In this document: positions 25,336 to 34,021 of the stretch, in pieces
Numbering within the stretch: the first letter of the stretch is position 1
Layout: the number at the start of each line of letters is the position of its first letter
Program-made: the position numbers and the translations under genes
Notes under the pieces: generated by a model
Told to the model about the DNA's origin: nothing
Databases searched by the model: none
Seen by the model: only the letters and a program-made list of their open reading frames with translations
NCBI GenBank assembly: GCA_910587095.1
Contig: CAJUMJ010000012.1
Coordinates: forward strand, 1 to 47,625
Direction of reading: 5' to 3'
DNA: 47,625 bases
DNA from: an uncultured Lachnospiraceae bacterium
Lineage (GTDB): Bacteria > Bacillota > Clostridia > Lachnospirales > Lachnospiraceae

Positions 25336-26304
25336 ATGGCTAGATTTAAAAACGGAGTTGTCAAATATTTTAAGGACAATATCGGTATTATCATTGCACT
25401 GTTGGCAATGTGCGTATTTTTGATTATTTTTCCGACTACGAGGTCTACTTTCCTGACACAGAAGAATATTTTTAATATTCTGCGTCAGAATGCCTCCAAC
25501 CTGTTCTTGGCAACGGGAATGACGATGGTTATTATTTTGGGGGGTATCGATCTTTCGGTCGGTTCCGTTATCGCTTTGTCAGGATGTGTGGCGGCGGGGT
25601 GCGTGGTTCATCTCGGTATGCCGGAAATTCTTGCTTTCCTTATAGCGATCGGCATCGGCGCACTGGTAGGTATGGCGAACGGTCTTGTGATCTGTAAGAC
25701 AAATATTCCGCCCTTTATCGTGACGCTTGCGTCCATGAACATTGTCAAGGGTATCGCCCTTGTCTACACCCAGGGCGCGCCGATCCGCTGTATGACGGAC
25801 GCGTTCAAGTTTCCGGGAGCCGGTTATGTGGGGCCGATTCCGACGCCGGTTATCCTGATGCTGATTATCTTTGTGATAGCGATTTTCCTCGTCAACCGCA
25901 CGCACTTTGGACGTCATATCTATGCGGTGGGCGGCAATGCGCAGGCGGCAAGCTTTTCCGGTATCAACGTGAGTAAAGTGAAATTTTGGGTACATACTTT
26001 TACCGGAATCATGGCAGGTATCGCAGGCGTGGTTGTGGCTTCCCGTCTGTATTCCGGACAGCCTACGGCCGGTGACGGCGCGGAGATGGACGCGATCGCA
26101 GCGGTTGTTGTCGGCGGCACTTCCATGAGCGGCGGTTCCGGACGTCTTGGCGGCACCTTGATCGGCGTTCTGATCATCGGTGTTTTGAACAACGGCCTGA
26201 ACCTGATGGGCGTGGATTCCAACTGGCAGTATATCGTTAAAGGATTCGTTATCCTGCTTGCGGTCTATGTAGACTTTATCCGTAACAGAAAAGCCGGCAG
26301 ATAA
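25336..26304 (+). CDS. Sugar ABC transporter permease, RbsC/MglC type
   Basis: The membrane subunit of the CUT2 importer, 322 residues with about ten hydrophobic helices. Landmarks are ATGMTMVIILGGIDLSVGSV, the segment GRHIYAVGGNAQAASFSGIN that contacts the ATPase, and GGTSMSGGSGRLGGTLIGV. GAGGAGG precedes the ATG. A deleted copy of the hairpin repeat follows 17 bp after the stop, between this gene and the sensing genes. Confidence 0.94.
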   Translation: MARFKNGVVKYFKDNIGIIIALLAMCVFLIIFPTTRSTFLTQKNIFNILRQNASNLFLATGMTMVIILGGIDLSVGSVIALSGCVAAGCVVHLGMPEILAFLIAIGIGALVGMANGLVICKTNIPPFIVTLASMNIVKGIALVYTQGAPIRCMTDAFKFPGAGYVGPIPTPVILMLIIFVIAIFLVNRTHFGRHIYAVGGNAQAASFSGINVSKVKFWVHTFTGIMAGIAGVVVASRLYSGQPTAGDGAEMDAIAAVVVGGTSMSGGSGRLGGTLIGVLIIGVLNNGLNLMGVDSNWQYIVKGFVILLAVYVDFIRNRKAGR

Positions 26305-26320
26305 ACAGGAACACATAAGA

Positions 26321-26374
26321 TGTACTCTTGGAATCATCTCACAAAATCAGGTACAAAGAGACTCCGGGAGTACA
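26321..26374. mobile_element. MITE-like hairpin repeat, copy 2 (54 bp internal deletion)
   Basis: It keeps both ends of the 161-bp element (TGTACTCTTGGAATC at the left, AAAGAGACTCCGGGAGTACA at the right) but lacks the middle. The join lies at AATC, which occurs in both arms of the full copies. The flanks carry ACATAAGA directly on the left (26313-26320) and again on the right after one T (26376-26383), which looks like a target-site duplication. Confidence 0.7.
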
Positions 26375-26465
26375 TACATAAGAAGAATCGGAGAACGTGA
26401 ACTCGGGATACGAAGTACAGTATCCCGAGTCTGCTTATATGTGCAGGGAGAAAAGGACGGAGAAA

Positions 26466-27410
26466 ATGAAGCGGTTTCTATTGGCAGCGGGGCTCGTATT
26501 TTTTATAATAGTCTTTACCAGATGCTCGTTCGTGGATCAGACAAAGGAGCCTAATGCCCCGCGCATCTTCGGGGCTACTTATATGACCAGGAACAATCCT
26601 TATTTTGACGTGTTAAACGACGCGATCGAGCAGGTTGTGGAGAGCAACGGGGATATTTTGATTACAAGAGATCCCTGCCAGGATCAGGAGAAGCAGAACG
26701 ATCAGATATTGGAGATGATTGACGAGGGTATCGAGGTGCTTTTCCTAAATCCGGTGGACTGGGAGACGGTACGTCCGGCACTGATCGCCTGTAAGGAGGC
26801 CGGGGTGGTGGTTATAAACGTCGATACGGTGGTCAGGGACACGGAGTATGTGACTTCCATTATCGAGACGGACAACTACCAGGCGGGTGTGCTGTGCGCC
26901 CAGGATATGATGAAACGGGTGGATGAGGCGGAGATTATCATGATTGACTGTCCGTGGCAGATTTCGATCAGCAACCGGATTCAGGGATTTTTGGATACAA
27001 TAGAGGGAAACGACAATTACCGCATCGTCTATAAGGGAATCGGGCACGGGGAATTTGAGGTTTCTGCCAAAGTCATGAGGGAAGTGCTGCGGGAGGGAGT
27101 GTCCTTCAATGTGGTGCTTGGCGGAAACGATCCGACGGCGCTTGGGGCGCTTGCCACGCTGCAGCAGTACCGGAGGGAGGAAGGGGTGCTGATCTACGGC
27201 ATAGACGGTTCCCCCGACTTTAAGGCCATGCTGAAGCTTGGCTATGTGACGGGGACGAGTGCACAGAGCCCTGAAACCATCGGCAGAGTGGCGGCGGATA
27301 TCGCCTACGATTACTTAAACGGGGAAGAGGTGCCCGAGTACTTAAGCATCGAACCCTACATGATTACCGGGGAAAGTCTGGATCAGTACGAAGTGAACGG
27401 CTGGCAGTAG
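26466..27410 (+). CDS. Membrane-anchored sugar-binding protein, probable sensor subunit
   Basis: A 314-residue periplasmic-binding-protein type 1, paralogous to the importer's binding protein. It shares NPYFDVL/NPFFVAL, DNYQAG/DNYNAG, GGNDPTALGA, YGIDGSPDFKAMLK and an end in NGWQ, but lacks the long Ala/Pro/Glu linker. The N-terminal hydrophobic stretch (LLAAGLVFFIIVFTRC) ends in a poor lipobox (FTRC), so it may remain as an uncleaved anchor or be lipidated inefficiently. The ATG at 26466 is preferred, with GGACGGAG upstream; a GTG at 26397 would precede the signal. It lies 9 bp before a kinase gene that lacks a large sensor domain, so it probably presents the sugar signal to that kinase. Confidence 0.85.
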   Translation: MKRFLLAAGLVFFIIVFTRCSFVDQTKEPNAPRIFGATYMTRNNPYFDVLNDAIEQVVESNGDILITRDPCQDQEKQNDQILEMIDEGIEVLFLNPVDWETVRPALIACKEAGVVVINVDTVVRDTEYVTSIIETDNYQAGVLCAQDMMKRVDEAEIIMIDCPWQISISNRIQGFLDTIEGNDNYRIVYKGIGHGEFEVSAKVMREVLREGVSFNVVLGGNDPTALGALATLQQYRREEGVLIYGIDGSPDFKAMLKLGYVTGTSAQSPETIGRVAADIAYDYLNGEEVPEYLSIEPYMITGESLDQYEVNGWQ

Positions 27411-27419
27411 AGGAAGGAT

Positions 27420-28730
27420 ATGGGCAGGAAAAAAGAGCATTACACGGATATGTTTCAGTGGGCGATGCTTGTATTAAACGGCGTTGCTGTAGTATTTATA
27501 TGTACATTCATCTATGTGACCACGAATCGGATCAGGGCGCACTATGACGCGAGGGACTTTTTGGGAGGGGTGATGACGATACCGGACAATCCAAGGACGA
27601 ACCTCTGGCTCTGCCTGGTGATGTTCGGTTTTCTTGTGGTTAATTTTGTGTTCCGCCATTTCCTGCAGATGAGAAACAGCAAGGGGAGTGCGGCGTCTCT
27701 GGTCGCCGAGCTTTTTATCTGCGTGGTGATTATCTATCGGCTGGATTTCAACTACAACGGGCTTTTGCTTCTGGTGTTCGCCAATGTGATCGCCTATGTC
27801 AAGGACAGCAAGGCGAAGATGGCATTTCTCCTTCTGGCCATCGTCGGTTATCTGCTGGCGGACTATGAACTTTTGTCCATCTATATGCCTCTCTTTAACA
27901 TGTCGGACTATGTGAGCTATTATACCTTTACTGCCCAGCAGTGGCTCCTGTGTATTTGGAATACGATGATTTCTTTGAACATTATCCTGTTTGTGGGTTA
28001 CTGTTTTTCCGTGATCAACCTGCAAAGGGGCACTATAGAGGAGGTAAACGTGCTTTACCACGAGCTGCAGAATGCCAACGAGCAGCTATCGGAGTACGCG
28101 GATATGGCGGAGAAGATGGCTCAGACTAATGAGAGAAACCGGATTGCCAGGGAGATTCACGACACGCTCGGGCACAGACTGACGGGCATTATCGCAGGGC
28201 TGGACGCATGCCTGGCCCTGGCCGACGTGGCGCCCCAGGAGGTGAAAAAGCAGCTCGGTGTGCTGGCGGATGTCAGCAGGGAGGGGATTAAGGAGGTGCG
28301 CCGGTCAGTGAGCGAGCTGCGGCCGGACGCCGTGGAACGGCTCAGTCTGAACGCTTCGATTCGGAAGATGGTGACGGATATGGGGAAAGTCTGCGATACG
28401 CAGATTTATTTTGACGCGGGAGAGGAGAAGCTTGAGTTCGAGGAGGATGAGTCCAATATCATATACCGCGTGATCCAGGAGAGCATCACAAACGCGGTGC
28501 GCCACGGACACGCCGGGCAGATATGGGTGACGCTCAAACGAATCGACGGGGAAGTCCTTCTGGAGATCAGGGACGACGGGATAGGGTGCAAGGAGCTAAA
28601 GAGCGGCTTCGGCACCAGACATATGAAAGAGAGAATTGAAATGCTCGGAGGTACGGTTGCCTTTGACGGACAAAAAGGGTTTAAGGTAACCGCACACATA
28701 CCGATTCGCTGGGGGGAGACTTATGATTAA
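27420..28730 (+). CDS. Multi-spanning sensor histidine kinase, DesK/NarX-type core
   Basis: A 436-residue kinase with about six membrane helices in the first 220 residues. Only a short outside loop (about residues 33-60) lies between helix 1 and 2. A coiled-coil linker leads to a HisKA_3 phosphoacceptor with His247 in REIHDTLGHRLTG. The ATP-binding domain follows (VIQESITNAVRHGHAG, IRDDGIG, GFGTRHMKERIEMLGG). It lies between the binding protein upstream and the response regulator, which it overlaps by 8 bp. The lack of a large sensor domain fits sensing through the anchored binding protein. It should control the sugar importer; the signal is inferred. Confidence 0.92.
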   Translation: MGRKKEHYTDMFQWAMLVLNGVAVVFICTFIYVTTNRIRAHYDARDFLGGVMTIPDNPRTNLWLCLVMFGFLVVNFVFRHFLQMRNSKGSAASLVAELFICVVIIYRLDFNYNGLLLLVFANVIAYVKDSKAKMAFLLLAIVGYLLADYELLSIYMPLFNMSDYVSYYTFTAQQWLLCIWNTMISLNIILFVGYCFSVINLQRGTIEEVNVLYHELQNANEQLSEYADMAEKMAQTNERNRIAREIHDTLGHRLTGIIAGLDACLALADVAPQEVKKQLGVLADVSREGIKEVRRSVSELRPDAVERLSLNASIRKMVTDMGKVCDTQIYFDAGEEKLEFEEDESNIIYRVIQESITNAVRHGHAGQIWVTLKRIDGEVLLEIRDDGIGCKELKSGFGTRHMKERIEMLGGTVAFDGQKGFKVTAHIPIRWGETYD

Positions 28731-29397
28731 AGTGTTGGTGGCAGACGACCAGGAGCTGATCCGGCAGAGTCTGCAGATCGTATTAAACAGCAAAGAGGGA
28801 ATCGAGGTCACGGATGTGGCAACAGACGGACGGGAAGTGATACAGTGCGTGCGCAGACAGAAGCCGGACGTCATACTCATGGACATTCGTATGCCGAAGA
28901 TGGACGGCGTACAGTGCACGAAAATTATCAAAGAAAACTATCCGCAGATCAAAATTATCATTCTGACTACTTTTGATGATGACGAATACGTTTATAATGC
29001 CCTCAAGTACGGGGCGAGCGGTTATCTCCTCAAGGGCGTTTCCATGGAGGAACTGGAGAGCGCCGTGAGAACCGTGTACAGCGGGCGGGCTATGATCAAC
29101 CCGGATATTGCGGCCAAGGTGCTCAATCTGTTCTCGAAAATGGCCAGAGCCGATTACACGATCCAAGTAGGGACAAAGGGTGTGGAGGAGCTGACAAAGA
29201 CCGAGTGGAAGATCATCGAGCAGGTGGGAACGGGCGCGGCAAACAAGGAGATCGCGGAGGCGCTCAAACTGTCCGACGGCACCGTGAGAAATTATCTGAG
29301 CACAATCTTAAATAAACTGGAGCTCAGGGACCGCACCCAGCTTGCGATATGGGCGGTACAGACCAATATCGCGCCCTACATGAAGGATGAAGAGTGA
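28723..29397 (+). CDS. NarL/LuxR-family response regulator
   Basis: A 224-residue regulator with a receiver domain (phosphoacceptor Asp54 in VILMDIRMPKMDG, Lys in YLLKGVSMEEL). The C-terminal LuxR-type helix-turn-helix is at about residues 155-215 (ANKEIAEALKLSDGTVRNYL). It is the cognate partner of the upstream kinase, which it overlaps by 8 bp. The next gene overlaps its stop (TGATG). Likely targets are the importer promoter with the TGACA dyad at 22565 and the DUF5722 promoter. This is inference from position. Confidence 0.93.
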   Translation: MIKVLVADDQELIRQSLQIVLNSKEGIEVTDVATDGREVIQCVRRQKPDVILMDIRMPKMDGVQCTKIIKENYPQIKIIILTTFDDDEYVYNALKYGASGYLLKGVSMEELESAVRTVYSGRAMINPDIAAKVLNLFSKMARADYTIQVGTKGVEELTKTEWKIIEQVGTGAANKEIAEALKLSDGTVRNYLSTILNKLELRDRTQLAIWAVQTNIAPYMKDEE

Positions 29398-30713
29398 TGA
29401 AACTTTTGTATCATAAAAAGTGCATAGGCGCTATAGCGCTGGCTGTCGTATTGCTTTTTGCGGGCGCGCTGTATCACAGTAAGACGCGCCCCGTTGTGCT
29501 GGAGTTCGGGATGTTTACGGGGAGCAACTGGAATGTGGCGAACGCCAACAGCTTTGTGATTATCGACACGGCCATAGCACGCTTCGAGGCGCAGCATCCG
29601 GGCGTGAAAGTGCATTATTACAGCGGAGTGCCAAAGGAGGAGTACTCGGAGTGGCTCTCCAGAAAGATTCTGGCGGGAGAGGAGCCGGACGTCTTTATGG
29701 TGCTCGGCAGCGATTTCGACCAGTTTTCCTCCATCGGCATCATGAAAAATCTTGATGAACTGATCGCGCAGGATGCGGATTTTGACACGCAGAAGTATTT
29801 TCAGAGCGCGCTCAGCACGGGAAAGTACGGAAACGCCCAGTATGCCCTGCCCTACGAGACGGTGCCGACCTTAATGTTTGTGAACCAGACGCTTTTGACC
29901 AAGGAGGGCATCGAAATCCCGGACGCCGGCTGGGACTGGGAGGAGATGTACGATATCTGCAGACGTGTGACGAGAGATCTGGACGGGGACGATATTCTGG
30001 ATCAGTTCGGAATCTGCAATTACGACTGGCTGGACGCGGTCTACTCCAACGGCGGCGAGATCTTCCAGGCGAACGGAAAGACATGCTATCTGGCGGAGGA
30101 GTGCGTGATCGAGTCGGTAAAATATATCCGTCAGCTAAACGAGCTTTATCAGGGACAGAAGGTGGCGCAGGATGATTTCAGCAGCGGCAACGTGGCCTTT
30201 ATGCCTCTGACTTTCGCGGAGTACCGCACTTACAAGACTTACCCTTACAAGATCAAGCGCTACGCCAACTTTAAGTGGGACTGTATCACCATGCCGGCGG
30301 GCAAGGAAGGCGGCAACGTGTCCCAGGTCGACACCCTGCTCATGGGGATCGGCGCCAACACACGCAAGGAGGAGCTGGCCTGGGAGTTTTTAAAGCTGCT
30401 CACCTACGACGAGGAGATTCAGACGCAGATTTTTTCCCACTCTCAGGGAGCATCGGTACTGCGGGCGGTCACCCAATCCGAGGAGATGGAAGATATCGTG
30501 CAGGCGGAGATGGAGGAGGGTGAGACGGTGATCAGCGGGAAACTTCTCGGGAAGGTAATAGAGGAGGGCTACACCGCGCCTCAGTTCAAAAAGTACGAGC
30601 AGGCCATTGCCCTTGCGGACAGCGAGATTGGTGAGATTTTGCAAAACGACAAGACCATAGACAGCAATATGAAGATCTTACAGCGGACGATCAACAGCTT
30701 TTTACAGCAGTGA
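29397..30713 (+). CDS. Membrane-anchored family 1 solute-binding protein in the sensing operon
   Basis: A 438-residue extracellular binding protein of MalE-like family 1, a different family from the other two binding proteins in this block. The N-terminus has a basic start and one hydrophobic helix (IGAIALAVVLLFAGALY) with no Cys after it, so it is held by an uncleaved anchor or secreted by an unusual signal. Typical parts are GEEPDVFMVLGSDF, YALPYETVPTLMFVN and WEFLKLLTYDEE. No permease is next to it. It starts at TGATG on the response-regulator stop, so it is translated with the two-component system. This suggests a sensory or accessory rather than an uptake role. A GTG at 29394 is an alternative start. 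Confidence 0.87.
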   Translation: MKLLYHKKCIGAIALAVVLLFAGALYHSKTRPVVLEFGMFTGSNWNVANANSFVIIDTAIARFEAQHPGVKVHYYSGVPKEEYSEWLSRKILAGEEPDVFMVLGSDFDQFSSIGIMKNLDELIAQDADFDTQKYFQSALSTGKYGNAQYALPYETVPTLMFVNQTLLTKEGIEIPDAGWDWEEMYDICRRVTRDLDGDDILDQFGICNYDWLDAVYSNGGEIFQANGKTCYLAEECVIESVKYIRQLNELYQGQKVAQDDFSSGNVAFMPLTFAEYRTYKTYPYKIKRYANFKWDCITMPAGKEGGNVSQVDTLLMGIGANTRKEELAWEFLKLLTYDEEIQTQIFSHSQGASVLRAVTQSEEMEDIVQAEMEEGETVISGKLLGKVIEEGYTAPQFKKYEQAIALADSEIGEILQNDKTIDSNMKILQRTINSFLQQ

Positions 30714-30724
30714 TGATACGGGGA

Positions 30725-30753
30725 TTTACAGGAGGGGCTTTTGCGTCTATAAT
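30725..30753 (+). promoter_or_regulatory. Strong sigma-A promoter of the DUF5722 gene
   Basis: TTTACA (30725-30730) and TATAAT (30748-30753) are exactly 17 bp apart. Transcription should begin near 30760, a few bases before a strong stem-loop. Confidence 0.7.
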
Positions 30754-30763
30754 AATAAAAAAA

Positions 30764-30793
30764 CGCAACTGTGCGATTTACCGTATAGTTGCG
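30764..30793 (+). promoter_or_regulatory. 5'-terminal stem-loop of the DUF5722 transcript
   Basis: A 12-bp stem with two G-T pairs (CGCAACTGTGCG with CGTATAGTTGCG) and a 6-base loop. The predicted transcript starts about 4 bases before it, so it would cap the mRNA and could stabilise it. No T run follows on the plus strand. On the minus strand T7 follows, so it could also stop leftward transcription, though no leftward gene lies nearby. Confidence 0.6.
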
Positions 30794-30818
30794 AAAAACG
30801 CTGGGAGAGGTCAAGTTT

Positions 30819-32468
30819 ATGAGAATGTGCAAAAGAAAAATGTGGAAGATCAGCGGAGGCGCGTTGGCTTTCCTGTTACTGTTGACCGTTTCGGTCATGA
30901 TTTGCGGAGGAAGCGCGCAGGCGGCGGGGCGGCCTGTGACGATTCGCTCATGTCTGATTGCGGGAGGAGATGTGCTGTGCAATGTGACGGCAGGAAGCGT
31001 CCCGTCAAGCGATGACGGCAAATATTACATTTACGCGAACGAGGTTTTTGAGGACGGCCCGGTCGGGGATGTGGTTGCCATAGTAGAGGCGGGGTCTGAT
31101 GTGACGGCTTCTTTTCCCGTAAACTATAACACGGCCGATTCCAATTTGAGCCGTAAGTTTCTGGTAGCGGTGAAGCGGGGCGGCGAGATGATGCAGGTCA
31201 GCGACGAGCACTATATCACAAACCCGGAGGCAAATGCGGCGTTTACCACGGGGCGTATGAACAGAGGGATCAAAGGCATTTTGCCGGAGGTTACCGCCAT
31301 AGCAACCGGGGAGCTTACGGATCTTGGCGTACAGCAGGTGGTCTACAATATCTATCTGGATGAGATATGTGCTGCGCCCGGGGAGTCGGGAACGATTTCC
31401 TTTGACTACAACGGTCGGACCTACTATTTCAGCAACGGCAGAATTACGCACTATGACCAGATGGTGAAGGGCTTTAACAATCTTGGAATCCAGGTGACCA
31501 TGGTTCTCTTAAACAAGGGCGGCACCGCGGGCTCAGAGGATCTTGTACATCCGCTGGCAAGAGGCGGGGCGGAGTGCCCGAGTTATGCCTTGAATGTGGA
31601 GGAAAGCGAGGGTGTGGAGCATTTGAAGGCGGTGAGCGCCTTCCTGGGACAGCACTACTCCGGCAAGGCCGGCAACGGACAGATCGACAACTGGATTTTG
31701 GGCAATGAGGTCAACGCCAGGACATCCTGGTGGTATATGGACTCCGATTCCCTTGATGTGAACGTGAGCGCCTATGTGAAGGCTTTCCGCATTTTTTATA
31801 ACGAGCTTAAGAGCATGAATGCCAATGTACAGGTTTACAATTCCATCGACCAGGAGTGGGGGCGCAAGTCAAACCCCGGAAGCTTTCTGGCGAAGGAGTA
31901 TCTGGATCAGTTCAATTATTATATAAACCGGGAGGGAAATATCGACTGGGGGCTTTCCTATCATCCTTACAATTCGCCGCTCTATGATCCTTACGCGTGG
32001 AACGGCCCGGCGGTTTGGGTGAAGCAGAGCGTTTCCACACCTTATATCACCATGCAGAACATCGACGTGCTGATCAATTACATGCATCAGTCCAAATTTT
32101 TAAACCCTTCCGGGCAGGTGCGCAGTATCTCCCTGGCGGAGATCGGCTATACCTCCTTTTTTGGGGATGACAACCAGGAGGCGTCGGTTGCTTACGGCTA
32201 TCTGAAAGCGGCATCCCTGCCGGATGTAGACGCGTTCATGCTCTTCCGCCTGAAAGATGACGCCCACGAGATGGAGAGCAAGTTAAATCTGGGAATCACA
32301 AATCTGGACGGGAGCCACAAGCCTGCCTACGATATTTACAAGCAGCTTGGAACGGCGAACGAGGGAGCGGTCAAGGAGCGCGTCTCAGAGATCATCGGAA
32401 TGGATATCGACGAGATGATCCGGGATAATATTGTCTGGACGCGAAGCGGCGACGGCGTTGTGCAGTAG
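30819..32468 (+). CDS. Secreted DUF5722 protein, glycosidase-like fold
   Basis: A 549-residue secreted protein. The signal sequence (ISGGALAFLLLLTVSVMICG, then AQAAG) is followed by a small beta-domain to about residue 125 and then by the DUF5722 region. That region has RGGAECPSYALNVEESEGVE, NWILGNEVNA, NIDWGLSYHPYN and SLAEIGYTS, and resembles a TIM-barrel glycoside hydrolase. The Glu in NEVNA and the Glu in LAEIGYT sit where acid/base and nucleophile are placed in GH-A enzymes; this is inference. A TTG at 30789 is in frame but would start before the ribosome site GGGAGAGG. It has its own strong promoter and lies right after the sugar-sensing genes, so it may release the sensed sugar. Confidence 0.82.
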   Translation: MRMCKRKMWKISGGALAFLLLLTVSVMICGGSAQAAGRPVTIRSCLIAGGDVLCNVTAGSVPSSDDGKYYIYANEVFEDGPVGDVVAIVEAGSDVTASFPVNYNTADSNLSRKFLVAVKRGGEMMQVSDEHYITNPEANAAFTTGRMNRGIKGILPEVTAIATGELTDLGVQQVVYNIYLDEICAAPGESGTISFDYNGRTYYFSNGRITHYDQMVKGFNNLGIQVTMVLLNKGGTAGSEDLVHPLARGGAECPSYALNVEESEGVEHLKAVSAFLGQHYSGKAGNGQIDNWILGNEVNARTSWWYMDSDSLDVNVSAYVKAFRIFYNELKSMNANVQVYNSIDQEWGRKSNPGSFLAKEYLDQFNYYINREGNIDWGLSYHPYNSPLYDPYAWNGPAVWVKQSVSTPYITMQNIDVLINYMHQSKFLNPSGQVRSISLAEIGYTSFFGDDNQEASVAYGYLKAASLPDVDAFMLFRLKDDAHEMESKLNLGITNLDGSHKPAYDIYKQLGTANEGAVKERVSEIIGMDIDEMIRDNIVWTRSGDGVVQ

Positions 32469-32504
32469 AACGGTATGGCATGGAAAACCACCCTTAAGCC
32501 TTGA

Positions 32505-32666
32505 TGTTACTCTCGGAATCTCTTTTGCACCTGCCTTTGTGGCAGATTTTCCGCCATATACACATAAATTTAATCAACGTACGTTCCACGTACGCCTCAT
32601 AAATTTATGTATATCTGGCAAAAAATCATCTCGCAAAATCAGGCACAAAGAGACTCCGAGAGTACA
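32505..32666. mobile_element. MITE-like hairpin repeat, copy 3 (162 bp)
   Basis: A near-complete palindrome closely matching copy 1: it starts TGTTACTCTCGGAATCTCTT (one base inserted in the end) and ends with AAAGAGACTCCGAGAGTACA. CTTGA flanks it directly on the left (32500-32504) and after one T on the right (32668-32672), the same layout as in copy 2. It follows the DUF5722 gene by 36 bp. Confidence 0.75.
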
Positions 32667-32720
32667 TCTTGAGAGGCGACAGGGTGGTTTTTCTTTGGTG
32701 TGCCCGGTGGGCACACGTTT

Positions 32721-32921
32721 TCAAATATCCAGTTCAGGAGGGACGTCCAATTCGTGGGGAACGGGCGTCCCGTTTTTCTTTCTCTGGCGCACGCATTCTG
32801 TCAGCAGATACTCTATCTGGCCATTCACAGATCGGAAATCATCCTCGGCCCAGGCAGCGATGGCGTTGTAGAGCTTGGCGGACAGACGAAGCGGCACCTG
32901 CTTTTTTCCGTTGTCGGCCAT
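32721..32921 (-). CDS. Ribbon-helix-helix DNA-binding protein (Arc type)
   Basis: A 66-residue protein with a beta-strand (KQVPLRLSAKLY), helix A (NAIAAWAEDDF) and helix B (SVNGQIEYLLTECVRQRKK) as in Arc/MetJ repressors, and a Pro-rich acidic tail. Its start codon directly follows the stop of the SPFH gene, so the two are cotranscribed. It probably represses their shared promoter, where two TGATATC repeats lie 11 bp apart; that is inference. Its pairing with SPFH proteins is seen in other Firmicutes as far as I recall. Confidence 0.85.
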   Translation of the reverse strand: MADNGKKQVPLRLSAKLYNAIAAWAEDDFRSVNGQIEYLLTECVRQRKKNGTPVPHELDVPPELDI

Positions 32922-33962
32922 TTAGTAGAGGCTTCCGGAATTGACAACGGGCTGGGCGTCCCGGTTGCTGCAAAGTACTACGAGGAGGTTCGAAACCATG
33001 GCGGCCTTGCGCTCCTCGTCAAGTTCCACGATTTCCTTTTCGGAAAGGCGGCTAAGCGCCATCTCCACCATGCCGACCGCGCCGTCCACGATCATCTTGC
33101 GGGCGTCAATGACCGCGGATGCCTGCTGTCTTTGCAGCATGGCAGCGGCGATTTCGGGAGCGTAGGCAAGATAGGTAATTCTGGCCTCGACAATTTGCAG
33201 ACCTGCCTGTTCCACTTTAGTCTGAATCTCATCCCGGATTCTCTTCGCGACCACCTCGCTGGAACCTCGAAGCGAACCTTCATCCGCCAGACCGTCCCCG
33301 GTGGTGTCCACGTTTTCAGCCACATCGTAAGGGTAGAGGCGAACGATGTTTCTCAGCGCGCTGTCGCACTGGAGGGACAGGTATTCCTTGTAATTGTCCA
33401 CGTTAAATACCGCTTTTGCGGTGTCCGTCACCTGCCACATCACGGCGATGGCGATCTCGATGGGATTTCCGAGGCAGTCGTTGATTTTCTGACGGCTGTT
33501 ATTTAATGTCATGATCTTTAGGGAAATCTTTTTGTTGGCGGCGTTTACCTGGATATTCTGGCCGCCGGCGGACAGGTTAAAGCGGTTTGTGCCCGCTGAG
33601 CCGTCCACGTCGCCGCTCTGCTTAAGCCTTGTCTCGGCCGCCGGATTGAGGGCGCTGCAAAAAGGGTTTACCCAGTAGAAGCCGTCCTCCTTCAGAGTGC
33701 CGATGTATTTGCCGAACAAGGTGAGCACCACCGCCTCCTGCGGCCTGAGGACGATGAATCCGCAAAACGGGATCCATCCCAAAAGCAGGTAGACAAGGCC
33801 GACGACAAAGAGAGCAACTCCGGTGGGACTTTGCGGGCCGGAATCGCTGATTCCCGTGATGCTGCCGATGATCGTCGCCGCGATCGCCGCCAGGTAGAGA
33901 GACAGCGACAGGAGCAGCATGGGCATACCGTTTTTACTTTTGTTTAACACTTTTTCCTTCAT
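32922..33962 (-). CDS. SPFH/band 7 membrane protein
   Basis: A 346-residue protein of the stomatin/flotillin family, which scaffolds membrane microdomains. Two hydrophobic helices lie at about residues 13-37 and 48-70, then the SPFH domain (VLRPQEAVVLTLFGKYIGTL, GFYWVNPF, ALRNIVRLYPYD) to about residue 290. A helical C-terminus rich in Ala and Glu follows. A Gly/Asp-rich insert with DVDTTGDG-like residues (in VDTTGDGLADEGSLRGSSEV) interrupts the SPFH domain. The gene is the first of a two-gene unit with the RHH regulator. Its cargo is unknown. Confidence 0.9.
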   Translation of the reverse strand: MKEKVLNKSKNGMPMLLLSLSLYLAAIAATIIGSITGISDSGPQSPTGVALFVVGLVYLLLGWIPFCGFIVLRPQEAVVLTLFGKYIGTLKEDGFYWVNPFCSALNPAAETRLKQSGDVDGSAGTNRFNLSAGGQNIQVNAANKKISLKIMTLNNSRQKINDCLGNPIEIAIAVMWQVTDTAKAVFNVDNYKEYLSLQCDSALRNIVRLYPYDVAENVDTTGDGLADEGSLRGSSEVVAKRIRDEIQTKVEQAGLQIVEARITYLAYAPEIAAAMLQRQQASAVIDARKMIVDGAVGMVEMALSRLSEKEIVELDEERKAAMVSNLLVVLCSNRDAQPVVNSGSLY

Positions 33963-34021
33963 AGTTTGCGTCCTTTCTTTTCAATGTTTTTCTTGTGTGA
34001 CTGTTGTTGGTTGATACTCAA

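Noticed and set aside
32431..33506. Plus-strand frames across repeat copy 3 and antisense to the SPFH-RHH genes
   Set aside because: They consist of repeat sequence plus the antisense of real genes.
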